Shown one piece after another: positions 6,822 through 13,243 of a DNA stretch of 13,243 bases. The notes beneath the pieces are model-generated. The model was not told the DNA's origin. It was given only the letters and a program-made list of their open reading frames with translations, and made no database searches. Position 1 is the stretch's first letter. Every line of letters starts with the position of its first letter. This DNA is from Planctomycetota bacterium (GTDB lineage: Bacteria > Planctomycetota > Brocadiia > Brocadiales > Brocadiaceae): assembly GCA_023261465.1 (NCBI GenBank), contig JAHFOW010000059.1, forward strand, positions 1-13,243, read 5' to 3'. The translations under genes and the position numbers were made by a program.

Positions 6822-7694
6822 ATGAATTGGTCAGATACATATTTTAAACCCATTTTTCTTCTGCCGGTATTTCTCAGCTGGACGTCATTAGGATGGATAG
6901 ACCCCCTTGCCGATAAAATCCGCGAAGGAAATCAACGCTATCAGGATGGAAAATATAATGAGGCGCTCGACAAATATGTTAATGCACAATTAGAATCTCC
7001 GAACACGCCCCACATAGATTTCAACATTGCCGACACGCAATACAAGAGAGGCAAATATGATGAAGCTGTGCAGTCGTACGAAAAGGTGATGAAGTCGGGC
7101 AATGCTGAAATGAGAGCAAAATCAAGCTTTAATATGGGCAACACTCTCTATCGTCAGGGCAAGACACCCGAGGCGCAGGAGTCATATAAAAAAACCATTG
7201 ATATTATCGATGAGTTGGAATCAAAGGGAAATAGAGACCTTGACACCCTGAAGAACAATGCCCTCTACAATTATGAATACATAGAAAAAAAGAAGGAAGA
7301 GGAACAAAAACAGCAACAGCAAAATAAGCAACAAAAAGACCAGCAGGAAAAGGAAGATAAAGACACCAGGAAAAACGAAGAACAACCGGATAAGGACAAG
7401 GACAAGAAAAAAGACAAAGAAGAATCACCGCAAAACCAGCAACAGACCAAACCTGAAGATAACCCTGAAAAAAATGAAGAAAAAAAGGAAAAAAGCCCCC
7501 GTCATTCGGAAAAGGATAAACAGAAGGAACAGCCTCAGGAACAAAAACTTCAACAACCTTCCGGTCAGAAACAGATGACAAAAGAGGAGGCCGAGCGTTT
7601 ATTGGACACGTTAAATCAATCGGAAAAAGAGGCGCGGGCCATACAAAGAGAGAAACAACAAACACAGCACGGCTCTGTTGAAAAGGATTGGTGA
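6822..7694 (+). CDS. batC: BatC-like TPR protein with K/E/Q-rich tail
   Basis: From ATG 6822 the protein has 290 residues. It starts with a hydrophobic segment (about 8-25), either signal peptide or anchor. Two to three TPR-like repeats follow (about 29-125): IREGNQRYQDGKYNEALDKY, then ADTQYKRGKYDEAVQSYEKV, then MGNTLYRQGKTPEAQESYKK. Residues about 155-250 are almost wholly K, E, Q, D, N and P. The end returns to a conserved-looking module, MTKEEAERLLDTLNQSEKEA...KDW, a C-terminus I recall from BatC/TPR proteins of Bat operons. The frame is open back to 6711, but those residues overlap batB in another frame and lack a membrane-like start. No SD is clear before 6822. It probably scaffolds BatA/BatB with BatD/BatE outside the cytoplasm. 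Confidence 0.85.
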   Translation: MNWSDTYFKPIFLLPVFLSWTSLGWIDPLADKIREGNQRYQDGKYNEALDKYVNAQLESPNTPHIDFNIADTQYKRGKYDEAVQSYEKVMKSGNAEMRAKSSFNMGNTLYRQGKTPEAQESYKKTIDIIDELESKGNRDLDTLKNNALYNYEYIEKKKEEEQKQQQQNKQQKDQQEKEDKDTRKNEEQPDKDKDKKKDKEESPQNQQQTKPEDNPEKNEEKKEKSPRHSEKDKQKEQPQEQKLQQPSGQKQMTKEEAERLLDTLNQSEKEARAIQREKQQTQHGSVEKDW

Positions 7695-7702
7695 CAGGTT
7701 TC

Positions 7703-7792
7703 ATGAATAGTTTATCACGGTATAGTTACTTTTTAGCATCCCCATGGAAGAATGAATGTTTTTTCGGTTTTAGAAAGGTTATTGTTGTATGA
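7703..7792 (+). CDS. Possible 29-residue ORF coupled to batD
   Basis: An ATG at 7703 opens a 29-codon frame in the spacer after batC. Its TGA (7790-7792) overlaps the batD ATG as ATGA. The peptide (MNSLSRYSYFLASPWKNECF and nine more residues) has no recognisable motif. SD is poor (CAGG, 7695-7698). It might be a coupling leader that brings ribosomes to batD, or chance. BatD has its own SD, GAAAGG at 7773-7778, so the ORF is not needed. Confidence 0.22.
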   Translation: MNSLSRYSYFLASPWKNECFFGFRKVIVV

Positions 7793-9627
7793 AAAGGTTC
7801 GTAACCATAAGTATTTTTATTATGATCGTTATTATCGTCGGATATAGGGAAAAAACGTTTGCTGAGGATATCCGATTAAGCGCAGCCGTCGACAGGAATA
7901 TCTTAACCATTAACGACCAACTTCAGTTAACGTTAACTATCCACGGTACGCAGGATACCTTGCCGCCCTCTTTCCCCAATATTGATGGATTTACCTTACT
8001 CTACGGGCCAAAAATTTCTGCCGAAACACGGATAGTAAATAATAATGTTTCTGTGAGCAAAGGATACACGTATGTACTACAGCCACATGCAAATGGCAAA
8101 TTCACGATCGGCCCTTCAACGGTGGAATACAAGGGAAAGACCTACTCCTCACAGCCCGTAACGGTAGAGGTAACCCACGCAAAAACGACCACAGAGGCGC
8201 AACAGCCCGATCTGGATAAACTGATTTTTGTCGAGCTGAGCACAGACAAGAATGAAGCGTATTTATATGAACAGGTTATACTATCATTTAAATTCTATTT
8301 CCAAAAGAGGCTGCCGATCAGCGACATAGATTACGTACCGCCAGCCACAAAAAACTTTATGGAAGAAAAACTGGGTGACCAGAGACAGTACGAAGAGGTG
8401 AGGGATGGCATTATGTACAACGTCCTCGAATTACGTTCAGCGCTTTTTCCCATTGTCTCCGGAGACCTCGCGATATCACAGGCAACCATAAAATGCAACT
8501 TAATCCTTCAGCAACGGCGGAACCGGCAAAACACATCGTCTGATAATTTTTTCGATGACTCGTTTTTTGACGACTTTTTCAACAGGGGACAGAAAATCTA
8601 CCCGGTCGAAAAGACAACTCGCTCAATTGTTTTAAAGGTGAAACCACTGCCAGAACAGGGAAAACCAAAATATTTTCGCGGCGCTGTGGGTACATTTAAC
8701 ATGGAGGTATCGACGAAATCACAGCAGGTAAAAACTGGCGACCCGCTTACCCTCTCCATGTCGCTCTATGGCGAGGGAAATATTCAGACAATTAGTGAAC
8801 CCGTTCTTGTATTAAATAATGAAAATGACTTTAAACTGTATCCCGCTGAAGCGGTCACGCAAATCACCAATCGGGAAGAAACGATTCGGGGTAGAAAGGT
8901 ATTTGACAAAGTAATTGAACCTCAAAAAGCAACTTTGAAAAGCACACCGGCAATTGTATTTAGCTTTTTTGATCCTGGCGAAGGACAATACAAAACCATT
9001 ACCAAAGAACCAATTCCCATTGTTGTTGAGTCTGGCGAACAGGAAATGCCCATCCAGTTAACGCAGTCTCCTGTGAATATGGCGTCGAAACAGCAGGCAC
9101 AACTCATAACTCAGGATATTTTACCCATTATGGCCAATCTCTCTTCGTTGCGGAATCAGAGAGATACTATTTTTAAAAATCCTATTCTTCTGGCGTGTCT
9201 TTCCATTCCGGCAATTACCGTTCTGGCGTCCTTTTTCATCACACAACAGAAGAAAAGATTACAAACCGATGTTGAATATGCGCGGAAAAGACGAGCTCAT
9301 GGCGCAGCAAAAAAGAAACTTGCATTCGTAAAATCCGTCCTTTCCGGCGATTCGCCAGCCGAATTCTACAACTCCCTTTCCAGGGCTATGGCAGATTACC
9401 TGGCCGATAAATGCAATGTCTCTGCCGCAAGCGCCACGGGCGACAGTATAAGCCATTTGTTAAGACATCAGGAAGTTAATGAAGATATTATTGCTGAGAT
9501 TACTCATTTTATTAACGATTTAGACTACAGGCGCTTTTCAAAAGATGCAGGGACAGGCGAAGAGATGCGCCATTCCTTAGACCTTGCGGAACAACTAATC
9601 GCGAAACTAGAAAGGCAGTTATCATGA
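7789..9627 (+). CDS. batD: BatD, large envelope protein with Ig-like domains
   Basis: The 612-residue protein has a signal peptide (1-25, likely cut after TFA), a long beta-rich extracytoplasmic part (about 26-420), one membrane helix (about 465-484) and a basic helical cytoplasmic tail (about 490-612). Features typical of BatD are the AAVDRNILTINDQLQLTLTI opening strand, QLTL/YTYVLQP segments, and a Phe/Asp-rich loop DNFFDDSFFDDFF (252-264). The tail, with GDSPAEFYNSLSRAMADYLA, resembles the tail of the protein at 3044-4051. BatD is thought to form the periplasmic face of the Bat complex and is linked with oxygen or stress tolerance in some bacteria, though its substrate is unknown. SD GAAAGG lies ten bases before the ATG. 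It overlaps batE by ATGA. Confidence 0.93.
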   Translation: MKRFVTISIFIMIVIIVGYREKTFAEDIRLSAAVDRNILTINDQLQLTLTIHGTQDTLPPSFPNIDGFTLLYGPKISAETRIVNNNVSVSKGYTYVLQPHANGKFTIGPSTVEYKGKTYSSQPVTVEVTHAKTTTEAQQPDLDKLIFVELSTDKNEAYLYEQVILSFKFYFQKRLPISDIDYVPPATKNFMEEKLGDQRQYEEVRDGIMYNVLELRSALFPIVSGDLAISQATIKCNLILQQRRNRQNTSSDNFFDDSFFDDFFNRGQKIYPVEKTTRSIVLKVKPLPEQGKPKYFRGAVGTFNMEVSTKSQQVKTGDPLTLSMSLYGEGNIQTISEPVLVLNNENDFKLYPAEAVTQITNREETIRGRKVFDKVIEPQKATLKSTPAIVFSFFDPGEGQYKTITKEPIPIVVESGEQEMPIQLTQSPVNMASKQQAQLITQDILPIMANLSSLRNQRDTIFKNPILLACLSIPAITVLASFFITQQKKRLQTDVEYARKRRAHGAAKKKLAFVKSVLSGDSPAEFYNSLSRAMADYLADKCNVSAASATGDSISHLLRHQEVNEDIIAEITHFINDLDYRRFSKDAGTGEEMRHSLDLAEQLIAKLERQLS

Positions 9628-10493
9628 AGGACAGAGTCTTGTTTTTTGTTTTCTGTATAATTTCCCTCTCTCTATCTGACAATGCCATTGCATCCGCTCC
9701 GTCCCGGAATGAAGTTATAAAATTATTTACTGATGCAAATGAACAATATCTCCAGGCTGCAAAGCTTATCGCTGCAAACGATAACAAGGCGGCAAGCCAA
9801 AAACTCGAAGAGGCGGCATTACAATACGAAACTATGTTGACGCAAGGATTCAAAAATGGACAGATATATTACAATCTGGCAAACACCTATTATCGTCAGG
9901 GATCGCTGGGAAAAGCAGTGGTAAATTACCGCAGGGCTCAGCGTCTTATGCCGAGGAATGACGAAATTGATGCCAACCTAAGACTAGTTAAAAATTCCAC
10001 CGAAGATAAAGAATTATCTCAGGGAACCCCAAAGGCAATCCAGAGAATATTCTTCTGGTTTTTTCTGCTTAATCAGAATGAACTGACTATAGTGGCAATA
10101 TCCCTCTATGTGATATTAATGATACTCCTCTGCCTGATGATTATTTTGAAATACCCATGGCTTAAAAGAATTCTCATAGGATTTTCGGCTGGTTTGTCTA
10201 TTGCAATAGTATCCCTGGGTATTAAGCACTATGAGGAACATGGCGTAAACCAGGGAGTGATTATTACTGAAAAATGCCAGGTTCGATACGGTCCTGGCGA
10301 GGAGTATGAACCAAAATTTGAAATACACAGCGGCGCAGAATGTATCGTAGAAGGCGAAAAAGATGACTGGTACAGGGTATATGTAAATATAGTCGTAAAG
10401 CAGGATACCGGATCGAAGGCGGGAGTGGAAGAAAAGGTGAGTAACGACATCAGAAGGGGCTGGTTGCAAAAAAAATGTGTAGATATAATTTAG
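9624..10493 (+). CDS. batE: BatE-like TPR and SH3-domain membrane protein
   Basis: The 289-residue protein starts with a signal peptide (1-24, likely cut after AIASA). TPR helices occupy about 29-125, clearest at GQIYYNLANTYYRQGSLGKA then VVNYRRAQRLMPRNDEI (79-115). Two membrane helices follow (about 153-175 and 182-200). The C-terminus (about 208-286) is a bacterial SH3 module: ITEKCQVRYGPGEEYEP, GAECIVEGEKDDWYRVYV and GWLQK, interrupted by a polar insert of about 25 residues (255-278). The TPR-SH3 architecture in last place after batD is the BatE arrangement. The SH3 module may bind cell wall or a protein partner. Start and coupling are supported by ATGA overlap with batD and by SD GAAAGG eight bases upstream. 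It is the last plus-strand gene before the long hairpin. Confidence 0.9.
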   Translation: MKDRVLFFVFCIISLSLSDNAIASAPSRNEVIKLFTDANEQYLQAAKLIAANDNKAASQKLEEAALQYETMLTQGFKNGQIYYNLANTYYRQGSLGKAVVNYRRAQRLMPRNDEIDANLRLVKNSTEDKELSQGTPKAIQRIFFWFFLLNQNELTIVAISLYVILMILLCLMIILKYPWLKRILIGFSAGLSIAIVSLGIKHYEEHGVNQGVIITEKCQVRYGPGEEYEPKFEIHSGAECIVEGEKDDWYRVYVNIVVKQDTGSKAGVEEKVSNDIRRGWLQKKCVDII

Positions 10494-10501
10494 GAAAATA
10501 T

Positions 10502-10577
10502 CCAGCGTTGTCCGGTTAGGAAATTGCGTACTACTTCTATTGCATTCATACGCAATTGCTTAACCGGACAACGCTGG
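10502..10577. repeat. Near-perfect 76-base palindrome between convergent batE and nifS
   Basis: CCAGCGTTGTCCGGTTA (10502-10518) is perfectly inverted at 10561-10577. Pairing continues inward through a G-T wobble, one G-C pair, one mismatch, then ATTGCGTA against TACGCAAT and one more pair, for 28 pairs in 29 positions. The loop is 18 bases (10531-10548). It occupies most of the 90-base spacer between two convergent operons, eight bases after the batE stop and six before the nifS stop. It can act as a two-way terminator even though neither side has a clean T-run; the minus-strand exit reads ATATTTTCC. Its length and perfection also suit a MITE-like mobile repeat. No target-site duplication is evident. 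Confidence 0.75.
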
Positions 10578-10583
10578 CATTTC

Positions 10584-11783
10584 TCAAATCCTTACCGAAG
10601 CTGAAGGAGACTGACCTTTTACCTTCGATTCTCGTCCGTAAGGAGATATTTCACGCAACCTTCGAATGATAGGCGGAAGATACTCAATAATATAATCTAC
10701 TTCTTCCTGCGTGTTATAGCGGCTCAAACTCAGTCTTACGGAGCCGTGTACTGCGGTAAAAGGAACACCCATAGCCCTGAGCACATGTGATGGTTCGAGA
10801 GAACCCGATGTACACGCTGAACCTGATGATGCGCAAATACCCTTCTCGTTCAGAAGTAGCAAGATTGCCTCCCCTTCCACATATTCAAAACTCAAATTGG
10901 TTGTATTGGGGAGTCGGTTGATCTTGTGTCCATTTACCCGGGCATCCGGCGCTTTTTTGAGTATTTCGTTTTCCAGTTTATCCCTCAATTGCTTCACCTG
11001 CCCATGTTCCGCATTCATGTATTTTTTTACCAATTCACATGCCTTCCCAAGACCGATAATGGAAGGGACATTTTCAGTGCCGCCACGCCGGTTTCTTTCC
11101 TGATGTCCCCCGATAACAAAAGGAGCAAAAGTAATGCCTTTTCTGATATACAAAGCGCCCACACCTTTCGGGGCATGCAATTTATGACCGGAGAGGGTTA
11201 ATAAATCAATCGTGCTTTTTGAGAGATTTAACGGTATCTTACCCACTGCCTGCACAGCATCGGTGTGCAAAATAGAGCCCTTCTGCTTAACAATATTGCC
11301 AATTTCTTCAATAGGAAAGATGACCCCCGTCTCATTATTTGCATACATAATTGAAACGATGGCAGTATCTTCCCTTACTGCATCGGTTAGTTCATTCAAA
11401 TCCAGCATCCCGCTGCTATCCACACCCAATTCCGTTACATGGTATCCGTTTTGAGCGAGGTATTTACCCAGGTTGTAAACGGCAGGATGCTCCACCCGCG
11501 AGGTCACAATGTGCCTTTTGTGGGGATTTGCCCGTAGTATTCCCCATATCGCCGCATTATCACTTTCCGTGCCGCAACTGGTAAACACAATCTCTGATGG
11601 ATCGGCGCCGAGAATGTCTGCTACCTGTTGCCTTGCAATCTCAATATTTCCGGCTACCTGACCACCGAAGGAATGCATGCTGGAAGGATTTCCATAATAC
11701 CGGGTAAAATAAGGCACCATGGCCTCCACAACTTCCGGGGCAACCATGGTCGTGGCATTATTATCAGCATACACAACCTTCAT
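10584..11783 (-). CDS. nifS: NifS/IscS-type cysteine desulfurase
   Basis: From ATG 11783 the protein has 399 residues, the normal length. It is a PLP enzyme that converts cysteine to alanine and passes persulfide sulfur to the scaffold NifU. The PLP lysine is K201 in SGHK. Other cofactor residues are H99 in VEHPAV and D175/Q178 in HTDAVQ; R232-R233 and GGTEN (234-238) follow. The catalytic cysteine is C324 in SSGSACTSGS, in the long mobile loop of the NifS/IscS group. The opening VYADNNATT is characteristic. An upstream extension to 11876 is rejected because it overlaps nifU and because a strong SD directly precedes 11783. The start overlaps the nifU stop by ATGA, implying coupled translation of scaffold and sulfur donor. 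Nothing appears damaged. Confidence 0.96.
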   Translation of the reverse strand: MKVVYADNNATTMVAPEVVEAMVPYFTRYYGNPSSMHSFGGQVAGNIEIARQQVADILGADPSEIVFTSCGTESDNAAIWGILRANPHKRHIVTSRVEHPAVYNLGKYLAQNGYHVTELGVDSSGMLDLNELTDAVREDTAIVSIMYANNETGVIFPIEEIGNIVKQKGSILHTDAVQAVGKIPLNLSKSTIDLLTLSGHKLHAPKGVGALYIRKGITFAPFVIGGHQERNRRGGTENVPSIIGLGKACELVKKYMNAEHGQVKQLRDKLENEILKKAPDARVNGHKINRLPNTTNLSFEYVEGEAILLLLNEKGICASSGSACTSGSLEPSHVLRAMGVPFTAVHGSVRLSLSRYNTQEEVDYIIEYLPPIIRRLREISPYGRESKVKGQSPSASVRI

Positions 11784-12634
11784 TGGGGCACCTCCTCTAC
11801 GATAATCGTATCCGTAACAAACTCCCTTAATTTCGCCTCTACCGTGGATTTTAAAGTAACCTTCGAACTGGGGCATTCCACGCAGCTTCCCCTGAGAGAA
11901 ACCATGACACGGTCACCGTCTATATCTATCAATTCCATATCTCCTCCATCAGATTGAAGAGCCGGGCGAATATCCCTTTCTATCGTTTCCTGGATTAACT
12001 TCATCTTTTGAATGTTCGTCAATTTTTTTGCGGGCTTTCTGGCCATTTCAAGCATAGCCTTTTCTTTTTCTTTATGCCATACTTCATCGATAATTGCCTG
12101 GATTTGTGGATGGCATGAGCGGCATCCGCCCCCGGCTTTGCAATAATTGGTAACCTGTTCAATCGTCGTTAATTTGTGTTCTCTCACCTCATGGGCAATC
12201 TTTGTGTCGGTTACACCAAAACACTTGCAAACAATAGTCCCTTCAATATCAGGCTTCTCGATTCTCATCCCCCTATAATTTGCAATTGCAGACTCCAGGG
12301 CTTCTCGTCCCATAACCGAACAGTGCATCTTTTGTTCAGGTAAACCATCGAGATATTTGGCAATATCGTTATCGGTAATCTTGTTGGCATCATTCAGTGT
12401 TTTTCCCATGATCATCTCTGTTAGAGCGCTTGCTGATGCGATGGCGCTTCCACACCCAAACGTCTCGAACTTTACATCTACAATCCGTTCAGAACTATCC
12501 AATTTAAGCATCAACTTTAACGCATCACCGCACGCCAGACTGCCTACCTCACCCACAGCATCGGGGTTTTTGATTTCCCCCACATTCCTTGGATGAAGGA
12601 AATGGTCTTTTACCTTTTCAGAATAATCCCACAC
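11780..12634 (-). CDS. nifU: Three-domain NifU Fe-S cluster scaffold
   Basis: The 284-residue protein has all three NifU modules. The N-terminal IscU-like domain has cluster cysteines C35 (ACGDAL), C61 (FGCGSA) and C105 (MHCSVMG). The central BFD-like ferredoxin domain has C136, C138 (VCKCFGV), C171 and C174 (GGGCRSCHP) for a stable [2Fe-2S] cluster. The C-terminal Nfu domain has C251-x-x-C254 (GSCVECPSS), preceded by IRPALQSDGGDMEL. It builds transient clusters with sulfur from NifS and hands them to apoproteins in the cytoplasm. The start codon is GTG (12634-12632); the in-frame codon before its neighbour is TAA, and AAGG lies eight bases upstream. It is the first gene of a two-gene operon. 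No nitrogenase gene is visible, so a general housekeeping role is plausible. Confidence 0.96.
   Translation of the reverse strand: MWDYSEKVKDHFLHPRNVGEIKNPDAVGEVGSLACGDALKLMLKLDSSERIVDVKFETFGCGSAIASASALTEMIMGKTLNDANKITDNDIAKYLDGLPEQKMHCSVMGREALESAIANYRGMRIEKPDIEGTIVCKCFGVTDTKIAHEVREHKLTTIEQVTNYCKAGGGCRSCHPQIQAIIDEVWHKEKEKAMLEMARKPAKKLTNIQKMKLIQETIERDIRPALQSDGGDMELIDIDGDRVMVSLRGSCVECPSSKVTLKSTVEAKLREFVTDTIIVEEVPQ
11789..11795 (-). promoter_or_regulatory. Ribosome binding site fixing the nifS start
   Basis: On the minus strand GGAGGTG lies five bases before ATG 11783, within the end of nifU. It is a near-perfect match to the 16S tail and decides against the longer open frame that begins at 11876. 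Confidence 0.8.
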
Positions 12635-12681
12635 GCCTTATTCCTTTCGTCAATAAATGTTTATAATGAATAACAACATCA

Positions 12682-12710
12682 ATAATATTCGTTCTGGATT
12701 ACAATGTCAA
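12682..12710 (-). promoter_or_regulatory. Near-consensus promoter of nifU-nifS
   Basis: On the minus strand a perfect TTGACA (12710-12705) and TATTAT (12687-12682) are spaced by 17 bases. Transcription would start near 12675, about 40 bases before the GTG of nifU. Such a strong match suggests high constitutive expression. No clear IscR-type or NifA/sigma54 site is seen. Confidence 0.72.
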
Positions 12711-12778
12711 GCATTGCCTGTCTCGATGGTATTGCCGTGTAAAAACTTCGTAACAATATGACAGAGAGAAAAGATACC

Positions 12779-12807
12779 TTGACAAGTATGGGTTTGGGTT
12801 TTACAAT
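12779..12807 (+). promoter_or_regulatory. Near-consensus promoter of the right-edge coiled-coil gene
   Basis: A perfect TTGACA (12779-12784) and TACAAT (12802-12807) are 17 bases apart. The transcript would begin near 12814, with GGAGG (12841-12845) placed eight bases before ATG 12854. This is the most complete promoter-plus-SD unit in the window on the plus strand. Confidence 0.72.
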
Positions 12808-12853
12808 CATAAATTATTACAGTTTAAAGAATTAGAGCATGGAGGAATCGTAA

Positions 12854-13243
12854 ATGGCTACTTTAAAAGATCGGGTTATCAACCTTGAACGGGTGCTTGA
12901 AGAATATATCAGGAACGTTGGCAATGCCCAGATACAAACGGAAAAGGAACTCCGGGAATTTAAAGAAGAGATGCGGGAGTTTAAGGATGAGATGCTGGAA
13001 TTTAAAAATGAGATGGGGGAATTCAAGGATGAGATGCGTGTATTCAAGGGTGAGATGACTACGTTTAAAGACGGGATGCAAGAGGATAGAAATAAATTTT
13101 TCAGACAATTGGGCGATATAGCAAACAGAATGGGCACGATTGTTGAAGACATCGTTGCTCCCAATATTCCGGCAATTGCCAGGAACCATTTTGGGTGTAA
13201 GGACATGGAATTTTTCGGTCTGAGAATAACGAAGAGACATTCA
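12854..13243 (+). CDS. Coiled-coil protein with heptad repeats, truncated by the right edge
   Basis: The frame is open for 130 codons to the window end. After an N-terminal helix (MATLKDRVINLERVLEEYIR) come six consecutive heptads of the pattern xxFKxEM (residues 34-75), surely a coiled coil. A conserved-looking block follows: FFRQLGDIANRMGTIVEDI (84-102), then VAPNIPAIA and FGC. I recall this block from a family common in cyanobacteria and anammox bacteria whose C-terminal part is a PD-(D/E)XK-like nuclease domain (DUF3782-type neighbours). That domain would lie beyond the edge, so function is unproven. Start is fixed by GGAGG eight bases upstream and a near-consensus promoter. It diverges from nifU and shows no functional tie to it. 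Copies of this family often vary in heptad number. Confidence 0.85.
   Translation, partial: MATLKDRVINLERVLEEYIRNVGNAQIQTEKELREFKEEMREFKDEMLEFKNEMGEFKDEMRVFKGEMTTFKDGMQEDRNKFFRQLGDIANRMGTIVEDIVAPNIPAIARNHFGCKDMEFFGLRITKRHS
12953..13078 (+). repeat. Six in-frame 21-base repeats encoding heptads
   Basis: Six degenerate 21-base units encode REFKEEM, REFKDEM, LEFKNEM, GEFKDEM, RVFKGEM and TTFKDGM. Units three and four are the clearest copies, and the last two have diverged. The in-frame periodicity suggests growth by slippage or unequal exchange. It also keeps two long frames open on the opposite strand, which are shadows. Confidence 0.82.

Noticed and set aside
7204..7704. 166-codon open frame on the minus strand
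   Set aside because: It lies opposite the K/E/Q-rich part of batC. A-rich sense DNA gives T-rich antisense with few stops, and the translation is low-complexity F/P/V with no SD.
11784..11876. N-terminal extension of NifS by 31 residues
   Set aside because: The extension overlaps nifU and does not resemble NifS. GGAGGTG five bases before ATG 11783 and the ATGA overlap support the shorter form.
12832..13240. Two minus-strand frames of about 125 codons (12832-13206 and 12863-13240)
   Set aside because: Both mirror the 21-base repeats of the coiled-coil gene, whose in-frame period keeps antisense frames open. The plus-strand frame has promoter, SD and conserved-looking sequence.

Overview
The window is a stretch of bacterial chromosome of moderate, AT-leaning composition. 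It carries three gene groups separated by intergenic DNA that is AT-rich or palindromic. No rRNA, tRNA, CRISPR array, transposase or prophage gene is visible. The combination of a long MoxR/Bat operon, a NIF-type NifU-NifS pair, repeated palindromic spacers and a coiled-coil gene of a type I associate with anammox bacteria and cyanobacteria suggests a Planctomycetes lineage such as the anammox Brocadiales. That assignment is inference from style and memory, not something the sequence proves.

Left part (1-984). A probable gene runs off the left edge on the minus strand; only its Shine-Dalgarno (SD) sequence and 16 codons are present. Next is a minus-strand mobB-like GTPase of molybdenum cofactor biosynthesis, with a TTG start and a good sigma70-type promoter. 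A 312-base divergent spacer separates it from the plus-strand operon.

Central part (985-10493). One plus-strand gene series reads: MoxR AAA+ ATPase; DUF58 protein; membrane protein with a BatD-like outer domain and DUF4381-like cytoplasmic tail; 170-residue protein of unknown family; BatA; BatB; BatC-like TPR protein; BatD; BatE. Three proteins (DUF58, BatA, BatB) keep metal-binding MIDAS residues of von Willebrand A (vWA) domains. BatA/BatB and BatD/BatE overlap by ATGA. MoxR probably remodels or loads the vWA proteins, while BatA/BatB and the BatD/BatE/TPR partners form an envelope assembly that reaches into the periplasm. The final substrate of such systems is generally unknown. The spacers after moxR and after the fourth protein contain structured repeats, and a 29-position hairpin closes the operon.

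Right part (10584-13243). Convergent to the bat operon is a two-gene nifU-nifS operon on the minus strand. It encodes a three-domain Fe-S scaffold and its cysteine desulfurase, overlaps by ATGA, and is preceded by a near-consensus promoter. Divergent from it, with its own near-consensus promoter and strong SD, is a coiled-coil gene with six heptad repeats that is cut by the right edge.

The parts most worth following up are the unrecognised 170-residue protein inside the bat operon, the duplicated BatD-like architecture, and the two palindromic elements at 4047-4117 and 10502-10577.
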